Origin: Bordetella genomosp. 12
GTDB taxonomy: Bacteria; Pseudomonadota; Gammaproteobacteria; Burkholderiales; Burkholderiaceae_B
Length of the DNA stretch: 64,000 nucleotides
Direction: 5' to 3'
Assembly: GCF_002261355.1 (NCBI RefSeq)
Contig: NZ_NEVU01000003.1
Location: 1,674,001-1,738,000 of the forward strand
Position numbers and translations under genes: made by a program. The notes under the pieces were generated by a model, which was given only the letters and a program-made list of their open reading frames with translations, had not been told where the DNA came from and did no database searches. Numbering within the stretch: the stretch's first letter is position 1; each line of letters begins with the position of its first letter. Shown one piece after another: positions 37,191 through 45,687 of the stretch.

Positions 37191-37403
37191 TTAGCAGCAG
37201 GCGATGCGCTTGCCGCCACCATAGCGAGCGCTCTGACGCTCGCGGAAGAAGGCCTCGTACGTCATCGGCTCCTGGTCAGGGTGGGTGCGGCGCATATGCT
37301 CGACATAGTTTTGATAATCGGGCACGCCGACCATCAAGCGCAGCGTCTGTCCCAGATAGCGGCCGGCGGTGCTGGCCGCCTGGCCCATATTGCTGAATAA
37401 CAT
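37191..37403 (-). CDS. YbdD/YjiX-family small protein (CstA partner)
   Basis: 70 residues: begins MLFSNMGQAASTAGRYLGQTLRLMVGVPDYQNYVEHM, then HPDQEPMTYEAFFRERQSARYGGG and ends RIACC. This is the conserved YbdD/YjiX (DUF466) protein that sits beside carbon starvation transporters across bacteria. The two C-terminal cysteines and the GVPDYxxYVxHMRxxHP core are the family hallmark. Its role is thought to be tied to CstA/BtsT function, but the mechanism is not clear. It lies 13 bases after the cstA stop, so both come from one message. Confidence 0.92.
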   Translation of the reverse strand: MLFSNMGQAASTAGRYLGQTLRLMVGVPDYQNYVEHMRRTHPDQEPMTYEAFFRERQSARYGGGKRIACC

Positions 37404-37416
37404 AAGCGCCTCCCTG

Positions 37417-39501
37417 TCAGTGCGAGCTCGCCGCGGGCGTGGCGGGCATGGGTTGATACGGCGTTTCCTGCGCGGTGGGCTGGTTGTTGGCGCGCGCGCG
37501 CATCACCGAGCGTATGCCGAAAACCACCACGCTGATCACCACGAACATGAAGATACCGCACAGGCTGGCGTTGATGTAGTCGTTCATGACCACGCGGCCC
37601 ATCTCCTGCAAGGACTTGGCCGGCGCCAGCACCTTGCCCTCGGCGATGGCGGCGTTGTAGCGCGCCGCGTGGGCCAGGAAGCTCACCTTGGGATCGGCGT
37701 CGAAAATCTTCTGCCAGCCGGCGGTCAGCGTGCAAGCCAGCAGCCAGAGGGTCGGCAAAATCGTGACCCAGGCGTAACGGTCGCGCTTCATCTTGAACAG
37801 CACCACCGTGCCCAGCATGAGCGCCACCGCGGCCAGCATCTGGTTGGCGATACCGAACAGCGGCCACAAGGTGTTAATGCCACCCAGCGGATCCACCACG
37901 CCCTGATGCAGGAAATACCCCCAGGCAGCCACGCACAGGCCGGTGGCGATAAGGTTGGCAGGCAAGGATTCGGTGCGCTTGAGCGACGGCACGAACGTGC
38001 CCAGCAGATCTTGCAGCATGAAGCGGCCAGCGCGGGTGCCGGCATCGACGGCCGTCAGGATGAACAGCGCTTCGAAGAGAATCGCGAAGTGGTACCAGAA
38101 AGCCATCAGCGCCGGCCCGCCCAGGACCTGGTGCAGAATGTGCGCCATGCCCACGGCCAGCGTGGGTGCGCCGCCAGCGCGCGAGATGATGGTGCTCTCG
38201 CCCACGTCCTTGGCGGTTTGCACCAGTTCGGCCGGCGTGATTACGAAGCCCCAGCTGGAGACCACCTGGGCCACCTGATCCGGCGTGGTGCCAATGACGG
38301 CTGCCGGACTGTTCATCGCGTAATAGATGCCCGGCTCGATCACGCAAGCCGCCACCAGGGCCATGATGGCCACGAAGGACTCCATCAGCATGCCGCCGTA
38401 GCCGATGTAGCGCGCCTGGGTTTCGTTTTCGATCAGCTTGGGCGTGGTGCCCGAGGAGATCAAGGCATGAAAGCCCGACACCGCGCCGCAGGCGATGGTG
38501 ATGAACAGGAAGGGGAACAGATTGCCCGACCACACCGGACCGCTGCCGTCGACGAACTTCGTCAGCGCCGGCATTTTCAATTCAGGCGCCACGATCAGGA
38601 TGCCGATGGCCAACGCAAGAATGGTACCGATCTTCAGGAAGGTCGAGAGGTAATCGCGCGGCGCCAGCAGCAACCACACGGGCAGCACCGCGGCGACGAA
38701 GCCATAGCCGATCAGAACCCAGGTCAGGCCCACGCCGTCGAAATCGAAATGCTGCGCCCAGGTGGGGCTTTCGGCGACATTCTGGCCAAAGATGATGGCG
38801 GCCATCAGCAACACGAAGCCGATGACGGAGATCTCACCGATGCGGCCCGGCCGGATGTAGCGCAGATACACGCCCATGAAGATGGCGATCGGTATCGTGG
38901 CGGCCACCGTGAACGTGCCCCAAGGCGAATGCGTGAGCGCCTTGACCACGATCAGGGCCAGCACCGCCAGAATGATGACCATGATCATGAAAGCGCCGAA
39001 CAGCGCGATCACGCCCGGGACCGTGCCGAGCTCTTCTCTGACCAATTCGCCCAGCGAACGGCCATCGCGGCGCGTGGAGATGAACAGGATGGTGAAATCC
39101 TGCACCGCGCCGGCAAAGACCACGCCGGCAAGAATCCACAGCATGCCAGGCAGATAACCCATCTGCGCGGCCAGCACGGGACCGACCAGGGGGCCAGCGC
39201 CCGCGATGGCGGCAAAGTGGTGGCCGAACAGCACGTGCTTGTTCGTCGGCACGTAATCCAGCCCGTCGTTGTACTTCCAGGCCGGCGTCATGCGCGTGCC
39301 GTCCAACTGGAAGACCTTATTGGCGATGAAACGGCTGTAATAGCGGTAGGCGATCAGGTAGACGCAGACGGCGGCAATCACCACCCACAGCGCATTGACG
39401 GTCTCGCCACGCGCCAGCGCAACGGTGCCGAGCGCGAACGCGCCCAGAATCGCCACGGCCACCCAGACCAGATGTTGGCCCAGTCCCTTACTGGTATGCA
39501 T
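37417..39501 (-). CDS. cstA: Carbon starvation protein CstA (pyruvate/peptide transporter family)
   Basis: 694 residues from the ATG at 39501, directly behind a strong GGAGGAG ribosome site. It is a large polytopic membrane protein. CstA hallmarks are NALWVVIAAVCVYLIAYRYYSRFIANKVFQLD, TPAWKYNDGLDYVPTNKHVLFGHHFAAIAGAGPLVGPVLAAQMGYLPG and SGFHALISSGTTPKLI. Escherichia coli CstA and BtsT take up pyruvate and peptides. A sensor kinase/response regulator pair is encoded divergently 263 bases away. Confidence 0.95.
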   Translation of the reverse strand: MHTSKGLGQHLVWVAVAILGAFALGTVALARGETVNALWVVIAAVCVYLIAYRYYSRFIANKVFQLDGTRMTPAWKYNDGLDYVPTNKHVLFGHHFAAIAGAGPLVGPVLAAQMGYLPGMLWILAGVVFAGAVQDFTILFISTRRDGRSLGELVREELGTVPGVIALFGAFMIMVIILAVLALIVVKALTHSPWGTFTVAATIPIAIFMGVYLRYIRPGRIGEISVIGFVLLMAAIIFGQNVAESPTWAQHFDFDGVGLTWVLIGYGFVAAVLPVWLLLAPRDYLSTFLKIGTILALAIGILIVAPELKMPALTKFVDGSGPVWSGNLFPFLFITIACGAVSGFHALISSGTTPKLIENETQARYIGYGGMLMESFVAIMALVAACVIEPGIYYAMNSPAAVIGTTPDQVAQVVSSWGFVITPAELVQTAKDVGESTIISRAGGAPTLAVGMAHILHQVLGGPALMAFWYHFAILFEALFILTAVDAGTRAGRFMLQDLLGTFVPSLKRTESLPANLIATGLCVAAWGYFLHQGVVDPLGGINTLWPLFGIANQMLAAVALMLGTVVLFKMKRDRYAWVTILPTLWLLACTLTAGWQKIFDADPKVSFLAHAARYNAAIAEGKVLAPAKSLQEMGRVVMNDYINASLCGIFMFVVISVVVFGIRSVMRARANNQPTAQETPYQPMPATPAASSH

Positions 39502-39764
39502 AGAACTCCTCCTGCAGGCTGATCGCGAACTGACGATCCTCGGGGCGGGTCTGCCTTGCCTGCTGTGTTGTCGTGGAGCGGCTGACCGCCACCCACCCGT
39601 TTCGGGCGGCAATAGTATTTCCATTCGGCACACGGCAAACAAGCGCGCCACTACGCAGGCGGATTACGTATTGCTGCGTAATTTTGGGGACGCATTAATG
39701 CCCAAGGCATGTCTCAATCTCGGCGAAAATGCTCGAAAAATCAACCCCCGGTTCTTGGCATTCC
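39502..39764. promoter_or_regulatory. Divergent control region of cstA and the cache sensor kinase
   Basis: 263 bases separate cstA (minus) from the kinase gene (plus). The half nearest the kinase is AT-richer. The region must hold both promoters and, by inference, the binding site of the response regulator at 41153-41782. No clear inverted repeat stands out. Confidence 0.4.
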
Positions 39765-41156
39765 ATGAAACTGCGTTCAAAAATCCTGCTGCTGGCGGTG
39801 GTGCCTCTGCTGGTCGCTGTCAGCGCCATTGCGCTGGGCATCACCATGCAGACGCTGGAACTGGCCCGGCACCAGAAGGAAGTGCTGCGCGCGGCCTGGA
39901 TCGACACCAAGGAAGCCGAGTTGCGCCACTATGTGCGGCTGGCCCACAGCGCCATCGCGCCGCTGCTGGCCGCGCCGGACACCCCTCAGACCCGGGCGCG
40001 GGCCCTGGAAACACTGTCCAACATGGAGTTCGACCGCGACGGATACTTCTTCGTCTACGGCCTGGATGGCGTCAGCCTCATGCATCCCCGGCAGCCGGAG
40101 CTGGTAGGCCGCAATCTGCGCGATATGCGCGACCGCGAAGGCAATCTGGTCATCCGCGACCTGCTGGCCGCCGCGCGGGCCGGCGGCGCGGCCGGCAGCC
40201 CCATCCGCTATCTCTGGGAAAAGCCCTCGGCGCACGATACGGTGCGCAAGCTGGGCTACGTCATGGAAGTCCAGCCGTGGGGCTGGATGATAGGCACCGG
40301 AATCTATATTGACGATGTCCAGCACACCCTGGCCGAGGTCGATGCGGCCGTGCAGAGCAGCATCAGCGAGATGATCGGGTGGGTCGGCGGCATCTCTGCC
40401 CTGTGCCTGGTTTTCGTCGCGGTGTGCGGCCTGGCCCTGAACATCAGTGACCAACGCCAGTCCGACGCCAAGCTGCGTCTGTTGGCGCGGCAGGTGGTGC
40501 GCAGCCAGGAGGACGAACGCGCCAGGCTGTCGCGCGAACTGCACGACGGGCTCAGCCAGGTGCTCGTGTCCATCAAACTGCAACTCGAAGCCGCGCGCGC
40601 CCGGCTCAAACGCAGCCCGGCCGACGCCACGCAACAGGTCGATCCGCTGCTCGAAGGCGCGCTGGCGCGGCTCAATGGCGCGGTCGGCGAAATGCGGCGC
40701 ATCTCCCACAACTTGCGCCCCACCCTGCTCGATGACCTGGGCCTGCCGGCCGCCCTGGAACATCTCACGCACGAACCTTGGGAAACACCGCAAGGAACAC
40801 TGCACGCACAATTGCGCGTGCAGGGCACGCCCAGGCCGCTGCCCGAGAATCAGGCCACGGCGCTGTTCCGCCTGGCTCAGGAAGCCCTGGCCAATACGCT
40901 GCGCCATGCCCGGGCCACCCGGGTCGACATGGACCTGCGTTACGCTGTCGAACACACCGAGCTCATTATTCATGACAATGGCCGCGGTTTTGACCTGCAT
41001 GCCGTGCGCGATGACCCGCGTGATGGCATCGGTCTGCACAATATGACCGAACGTATGGCCACCCTGGGCGGCGAGCTCGACATACAGAGCGGCCGCCAAG
41101 GCACCACCCTGCACGCCAGGCTGCCCCGCGCAGCCGCCACCGAGGCCTTTGCATGA
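39765..41156 (+). CDS. Cache-domain sensor histidine kinase (NarX/HisKA_3 type)
   Basis: 463 residues from the ATG at 39765; an in-frame ATG at 39729 is an alternative. A membrane segment (KILLLAVVPLLVAVSAIALGI) leads to a periplasmic single-cache domain (FDRDGYFFVYGLDGVSLMHPRQPELVGRNLRDMRD and VQPWGWMIGTGIYIDDV), then a second membrane segment. The HisKA_3 domain has the phospho-acceptor in RLSRELHDGLSQVLVSIK, and the HATPase has NTLRHARATRVD and DNGRGFD. Related cache kinases (MctS type) sense pyruvate-like carboxylates. Position beside cstA suggests the same. Confidence 0.9.
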   Translation: MKLRSKILLLAVVPLLVAVSAIALGITMQTLELARHQKEVLRAAWIDTKEAELRHYVRLAHSAIAPLLAAPDTPQTRARALETLSNMEFDRDGYFFVYGLDGVSLMHPRQPELVGRNLRDMRDREGNLVIRDLLAAARAGGAAGSPIRYLWEKPSAHDTVRKLGYVMEVQPWGWMIGTGIYIDDVQHTLAEVDAAVQSSISEMIGWVGGISALCLVFVAVCGLALNISDQRQSDAKLRLLARQVVRSQEDERARLSRELHDGLSQVLVSIKLQLEAARARLKRSPADATQQVDPLLEGALARLNGAVGEMRRISHNLRPTLLDDLGLPAALEHLTHEPWETPQGTLHAQLRVQGTPRPLPENQATALFRLAQEALANTLRHARATRVDMDLRYAVEHTELIIHDNGRGFDLHAVRDDPRDGIGLHNMTERMATLGGELDIQSGRQGTTLHARLPRAAATEAFA

Positions 41157-41782
41157 GCCCCACGCGTATTTTGCTGATCGACGATCACGCGCTCGTGCGC
41201 GATGGCCTGAAGCTGCATCTGGAATCTCACCCCGATTGCGTGGTCGTGGGTGAAGCCGACCACGCCCAGGCCGCCCTGGATCTGCTGGCGCGCTGCGCCC
41301 CCGAAGCGATGCCCGACCTGGTGCTGCTCGACCTGTACATGCGCGGCATCGACGGGCTGGAACTGGCCCGGCTGCTGCACGAACGTTATCCCCAGACCGC
41401 CGTGCTCATCCTCTCCATGCATGACAACATGGAGTACATGCTGCAAGCCGTGCGCGCCGGCGCCCGGGGCTACCTGCTCAAGGACGAACCGGCCGAAGAC
41501 ATTCTCACGGCCATCGAGGCCGTGATGGCCGGCCGCAGCTATTTCAGCCCCCGTGTTTCCATGAAACTGGCGCAAAGCTGTGCGCCCGCGTCGCTGCTGA
41601 CGCAGCGCGAGCGGGAAATCCTGCGCCATATCGGGCTGGGCCTGGCCAATAAACAGATCGCCCAGGCGCTCGACCTGTCGGTGCGCACGGTCGAAACCCA
41701 TCGCCAGAACCTCAAGCGCAAGCTGGGCATCGAAGGCCAGGCCGAGCTCATCAAATACGCCATCGAGCACCGCGTCCTCTGA
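41153..41782 (+). CDS. NarL/LuxR-type response regulator
   Basis: 209 residues. Receiver domain with acidic pair D10-D11 (LLIDDHALVRDGL), phospho-acceptor D60 in LVLLDLYMRGIDG, and LSMHDNMEYMLQAVRAGARGYLLKDEP. The C-terminal LuxR helix-turn-helix is LTQREREILRHIGLGLANKQIAQALDLSVRTVETHRQNLKRKLGI. The start overlaps the kinase stop (ATGA), so the two form one unit. The most likely target is the divergent cstA-ybdD operon. Confidence 0.92.
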   Translation: MSPTRILLIDDHALVRDGLKLHLESHPDCVVVGEADHAQAALDLLARCAPEAMPDLVLLDLYMRGIDGLELARLLHERYPQTAVLILSMHDNMEYMLQAVRAGARGYLLKDEPAEDILTAIEAVMAGRSYFSPRVSMKLAQSCAPASLLTQREREILRHIGLGLANKQIAQALDLSVRTVETHRQNLKRKLGIEGQAELIKYAIEHRVL

Positions 41783-41804
41783 GCGGGGCCGCGCAGTGCG
41801 ATCT

Positions 41805-41819
41805 GGCGGCCACGCCGCC
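41805..41819 (+). terminator. Small hairpin between the response regulator and dprA genes
   Basis: GGCGGC (41805-41810) and GCCGCC (41814-41819) form a 6-bp stem with a CAC loop, 22 bases after the response regulator stop. There is no T-run. Confidence 0.35.
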
Positions 41820-41872
41820 GGCGCCGCCTGCCTGCTACGCTTGCGGCTGGCTCTTCTTTCGCTCTGCCCGCC

Positions 41873-42982
41873 ATGCCCCTGCAACACAGCCCTGATGAAC
41901 TCGCCGCCTGGCTGCGCCTGTCCCTCGAACCCGGCGTGGGCCCGGTCACGGCCTGTGGCCTGCTGCGCGCCTTCGGCCTGCCGCAGGCGCTCTACGCGCA
42001 AAGCGCCAGCGCGCTGGCGCGCCAACTGCCGCAGCATCTGGCCATACAGTTGGCCACCGAGGCCGAACCGGCGCTGCAAGCCCTGGTGGCCCGCGGGCTC
42101 GAATGGGCCGCCGCCCAAGACCAGCACATCCTGACCCTGGGCGATGCCGCCTATCCGCAATCGCTGCTGAGCATCACGGACCCGCCTGTGCTGCTGTATG
42201 TCAAAGGCCGGCCGGAGCTGCTCAACCGGCCGACGCTCGCCGTGGTCGGCGCCCGCAACGCCACGCCCATGGGAGCGCAGACTGCCCGCGCCTTTGCCCG
42301 CCACCTGGCCGCGCATGGCTGGTGCGTGGCCAGCGGCCTGGCGCTGGGTATCGACGCGGCCGCGCACGAGGGCGCCTTGGCGGCGGGCCCCGACGGCGGC
42401 GGGACCGTGGCGGTGCTGGGTACCGGCATCGATCGCATTTATCCGGCGTCCAATCGCAATCTGGCGCATGCCATCGCCGCGAGCGGCGCCCTGGTCTCCG
42501 AGTTCGCCCTGGGCAGCGGCGCGCAAGCGCATCACTTCCCGCAACGCAACCGGCTGGTCGCAGGCCTGGCGCGGGGGGTACTGGTCGTGGAGGCGGCGCG
42601 CCAGAGCGGCTCGCTCATCACCGCCCGGCTGGCCGGCGAAAGCGGCCGCGAGGTCTTTGCCATCCCGGGTTCGATTCATTCGCCGCTGTCGCGCGGCTGC
42701 CACGCCCTCATCCGGCAGGGGGCCAAACTGGTCGAAACCGCCCAGGACATCACCGACGAGCTGGGTTCGCCGCAACGCCCGGGCCCCGCCCGCGAGCCCG
42801 CCCCCGCCGCGCCGCCGGCCAGCGCGGTCCAGGCAGCCCTCGGCCACGATCCGCTGGACCGCGACACCCTGGCCGGCCTGAGCGGCGCGGATGCGGCCAC
42901 CCTGGCCGCCGAACTCACCGAACTGGAACTCGGCGGATGGGTGGCGCGCCTGGACGATGGCCGCTACCAGCGCATCCGCTAG
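41873..42982 (+). CDS. dprA: DNA-processing protein DprA (Smf)
   Basis: 369 residues. The Rossmann-like core that binds single-stranded DNA and loads RecA during natural transformation is seen in TLAVVGARNATPMGAQTARAFARHLAAHGWCVASGLALGIDAAAHEGAL, AVLGTGIDRIYPASNRNLAHAI and RNRLVAGLARGVLVVEAARQSGSLITARLAGESGREVFAIPGSI. A C-terminal winged-helix domain (DPLDRDTLAGLSGADAATLAAELTELELGGWVARLDDGRYQRI) follows. DprA is found even in bacteria not known to be competent. In many relatives it sits near def-fmt, which here lie about 7 kb away. Confidence 0.94.
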   Translation: MPLQHSPDELAAWLRLSLEPGVGPVTACGLLRAFGLPQALYAQSASALARQLPQHLAIQLATEAEPALQALVARGLEWAAAQDQHILTLGDAAYPQSLLSITDPPVLLYVKGRPELLNRPTLAVVGARNATPMGAQTARAFARHLAAHGWCVASGLALGIDAAAHEGALAAGPDGGGTVAVLGTGIDRIYPASNRNLAHAIAASGALVSEFALGSGAQAHHFPQRNRLVAGLARGVLVVEAARQSGSLITARLAGESGREVFAIPGSIHSPLSRGCHALIRQGAKLVETAQDITDELGSPQRPGPAREPAPAAPPASAVQAALGHDPLDRDTLAGLSGADAATLAAELTELELGGWVARLDDGRYQRIR

Positions 42983-43057
42983 CCTGCCCGCCTGCCGTGC
43001 GCAGGCTGATCTACACTTGGCGATCTTCCGGATTCGCGCCACCCATCAGGAACAGAC

Positions 43058-43966
43058 ATGCCTTTGCCTTCCCGCGTCAAGATTGTCGAAGTCTCCCCCC
43101 GCGACGGTCTGCAGAACGAAAAAGAATTCGTCCCCACCGATATCAAAGTGGAGCTGGTCGACCGCCTCAGCGCGGCGGGCTTCCCCAATGTGGAAGCGGC
43201 GTCCTTCGTCTCGCCGAAATGGGTGCCGCAGATGGCTGACGGCGCCGAGGTCATGGGCCGCATCGCGCGCCGGCCAGGCACGATCTACTCGGTCCTGACG
43301 CCCAACCTGAAAGGCCTGGAAGGCGCGCTGGCCGCCAAGGCCGACGAGATTGTCATCTTTGGCGCGGCCAGCGAAGCGTTCTCGCAGAAAAACATCAATT
43401 GCTCCATCGCGGAATCCATCGCCCGCTTCGAGCCGGTGGCCGAGGCCGCGCGCGCTGCCGGCCTGCGCGTGCGCGGCAGCATCAGCTGTGCGCTGGGCTG
43501 CCCCTATCAGGGCGAGGTGGCCATCGACAGCGTGGTGGACGTGGCGCGCCGTTTCCAGGCGCTGGGCTGCGATGAGATCGATGTGGCCGACACCATCGGC
43601 GTGGGCACGCCGCGCCGCGTGCGCGAGGTCATGAGCGCGGTCAGCGCCATCGTGGATCCCGCCAGGCTGTCGGGGCATTTCCATGACACCTATGGCCAGG
43701 CGCTGGCCAATATCCTGGCGGCCCTGGAAACCGGCATCACGATCTTCCACAGCTCGGTCTCGGGACTGGGCGGCTGCCCCTATGCCAAAGGCGCCACGGG
43801 CAACGTGGCCACCGAAGATGTGCTCTACATGCTGCGCGGCCTGGATATCGATACCGGCGTGGATTTCGACGCCGTGGTGGACATCGGCCAATGGATGGCC
43901 GCCAACCTGAACCGCAAGGGATCCAGCCGCGCCGGCAACGCGATTGCCGCCAAGCGCCAGGCCTGA
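43058..43966 (+). CDS. Hydroxymethylglutaryl-CoA lyase (classical type)
   Basis: 302 residues. R15-D16 in EVSPRDGLQNEKEFV, metal ligands H207 and H209 in GHFHDTYGQALANIL, and C240 with N249 in GLGGCPYAKGATGNVATEDVLYML are the catalytic set of HMG-CoA lyase. It splits HMG-CoA to acetoacetate and acetyl-CoA at the end of leucine breakdown. No other leucine genes are adjacent. It matches the classical HDTYGQAL form, unlike the variant lyase at 30169, so the genome carries two distinct members. Confidence 0.93.
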   Translation: MPLPSRVKIVEVSPRDGLQNEKEFVPTDIKVELVDRLSAAGFPNVEAASFVSPKWVPQMADGAEVMGRIARRPGTIYSVLTPNLKGLEGALAAKADEIVIFGAASEAFSQKNINCSIAESIARFEPVAEAARAAGLRVRGSISCALGCPYQGEVAIDSVVDVARRFQALGCDEIDVADTIGVGTPRRVREVMSAVSAIVDPARLSGHFHDTYGQALANILAALETGITIFHSSVSGLGGCPYAKGATGNVATEDVLYMLRGLDIDTGVDFDAVVDIGQWMAANLNRKGSSRAGNAIAAKRQA

Positions 43967-44012
43967 GGCGCACAGGCCGCGTAGAATCCAGGTTTTACGC
44001 CTGAGGCCATCC

Positions 44013-44477
44013 ATGACTGCAACCGCGCCATCGCCCCAAGCACGGGCCGCGCTCCTGCAAGAGATCGGCCCGCTGCCCCTCAATGGTCAAGCCTGGCCCG
44101 ATTGGGTCCGTATCCTGGCCTGGATTCTGCTGGCGGCGCTGGGCGTGCAACTGTTCAGCAGCGCCGCGCAGATGCCGCCAGGCCAGCTCAATCTGCTGCT
44201 GGCTGCGGTGGTGGGCCTGAGTTTTCTTGGGCTGGGGCTGGTGTCCTGGTTCATGCAGCAGTCCATCACCACGATCGATGACCAGGGCCTGCACCAGAGC
44301 TGGTTCACGCGGCGCGAGGTCGCCTGGGACGACATCCGTTTCGCCCGCTTCATGCCCTGGCTGTTTTCCAAACGCCTGGTGGTGTTTACGCGCCAGGGCC
44401 GTCCGGTGGTGTTTCAGGGCGGCACACGCGAACTGCAGGCCGCCTTCGCGAAGATTTCGCAGTTATACCGCCGCTGA
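44013..44477 (+). CDS. Small membrane protein of unknown function
   Basis: 154 residues from the ATG at 44013. Two membrane segments (VRILAWILLAALGVQLF and LNLLLAAVVGLSFLGLGLVSWF) are followed by a basic, PH-like cytosolic part (ITTIDDQGLHQSWFTRREVAWDDIRFARFMPWLFSKRLVVFTRQGRPVVFQGG). The layout resembles bacterial PH-domain membrane proteins. The function is not known. It converges with the receptor gene at 44535. Confidence 0.7.
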   Translation: MTATAPSPQARAALLQEIGPLPLNGQAWPDWVRILAWILLAALGVQLFSSAAQMPPGQLNLLLAAVVGLSFLGLGLVSWFMQQSITTIDDQGLHQSWFTRREVAWDDIRFARFMPWLFSKRLVVFTRQGRPVVFQGGTRELQAAFAKISQLYRR

Positions 44478-44502
44478 CCCGGGCGGCGCGCGCCCGGGTG
44501 GG

Positions 44503-44525
44503 GCGCTGGCCTTGCAGGCCAGCGC
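44503..44525. terminator. Hairpin between convergent membrane-protein and receptor genes
   Basis: GCGCTGGCC (44503-44511) and GGCCAGCGC (44517-44525) form a perfect 9-bp stem with a 5-base loop. It lies between the two convergent stops, with a second GC palindrome just before it at about 44478-44497. Confidence 0.55.
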
Positions 44526-44534
44526 GGCCCCGCC

Positions 44535-45551
44535 TCAGCGGATGGGCAGGGCGTACATCAGGCCGCCCTGGTTCCATTGCGCGTTCAGGCCACGCGCGAT
44601 TTTCAGCGGGCTGCCCTGGCCGACGTTGCGGTCAAAGCTCTCGCCGTAATTGCCCACCTGCTTGATGATGTTGTAGGCCCATTTTTCGTCCAGGCCCATA
44701 TTGGCGCCCGCGCCCGGCACCACGCCCAGGATGCGGCGGATGTTGGGATTTTCGCTCTTGGCCTGCTCATCCACATTGGCCGACGTCACGCCGTATTCTT
44801 CCGCCTCGATCATGGCCGACAGCGCCCAGTGCACGATGTTCAGCCAGGCATCGTCGCCCTGGCGCACGAAGGGGCCCAGCGGCTCCTTGGAGATGATTTC
44901 CGGCAGCACGACGTAATCATCCGGTTTGTCGAGCTTGGAGATGCGGATCGAAGCCAGGCCCGAGGCATCGGTACTGAAGACATCGCAGCGGCCCGAGGCA
45001 AAAGCGTTGACCACTTCATTGAAGGTCTCGATCACCACAGGCTTGTAGGTGACCTTGTTGGCGCGCGCCCAATCCGCCAGCGTGTTCTCGTTGGACGTAC
45101 CGGTCTGCAGGCAGATGGTCGCGCCATTGAGATCCTTGGCGCTCTTGACGCCCAGTTTCTTGGGCACCAGAAAGCCCTGGCCGTCATAGAAGTTGATGCC
45201 GGCATGAATGATGCCCAGGGCCGTATCGCGCTGCTGGGTCACCGTGGTGTTGCGGGTCAGCACATCCACCTCGCCCGACTGCAGCGCGGTGAAGCGCTGC
45301 TGGGAATTCAGGGGCACGATCTTGATCTTGTCGGCATCGCCCAGGACCGCCGCGGCCACCGCCCGGCACAGATCGACATCCAGGCCACGCCATACGCCCT
45401 TGGCGTCGGGTGCCGAAAATCCGGCAAACCCCGTCGTCGTACCGCACACGACTTCGCCGCGTTTCTTGACCACGTCCAGCGTGGCGCCCTGCGCGCTTTG
45501 CACGCCGGCCAGGGACAGGGCGCCAAGCGCCACCAGAGCTGCAATCTTCAT
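44535..45551 (-). CDS. AapJ/BztA-type amino-acid ABC transporter substrate-binding protein
   Basis: 338 residues with a signal peptide (MKIAALVALGALSLAGVQSAQGA). The mature part begins TLDVVKKRGEVVCGTTTGFAGFSAPDAKGVWRGLDVDLCRAVAAAVLGD, with NTTVTQQRDTALGIIHAGINFYDGQGFLV and the C-terminal PLKIARGLNAQWNQGGLMYALPIR typical of the general L-amino-acid receptor. It binds many amino acids in the periplasm. The usual permease and ATPase genes (aapQMP) are not beside it, which is unusual; downstream is a convergent unrelated gene. An aminotransferase gene lies 136 bases upstream on the same strand. Confidence 0.9.
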   Translation of the reverse strand: MKIAALVALGALSLAGVQSAQGATLDVVKKRGEVVCGTTTGFAGFSAPDAKGVWRGLDVDLCRAVAAAVLGDADKIKIVPLNSQQRFTALQSGEVDVLTRNTTVTQQRDTALGIIHAGINFYDGQGFLVPKKLGVKSAKDLNGATICLQTGTSNENTLADWARANKVTYKPVVIETFNEVVNAFASGRCDVFSTDASGLASIRISKLDKPDDYVVLPEIISKEPLGPFVRQGDDAWLNIVHWALSAMIEAEEYGVTSANVDEQAKSENPNIRRILGVVPGAGANMGLDEKWAYNIIKQVGNYGESFDRNVGQGSPLKIARGLNAQWNQGGLMYALPIR

Positions 45552-45687
45552 ACCGTACTCCTCTCTTTACCCAGCATGGCGCCTTGGGCGCCGAAACGTC
45601 CGCAAGCGTACCGAGAACGGGCGCGCAGGCAAAATAACCTGCGCGCTGCCCGATATAGCCGCAAGGCCTAAGGCCGCGACGCGCCGC

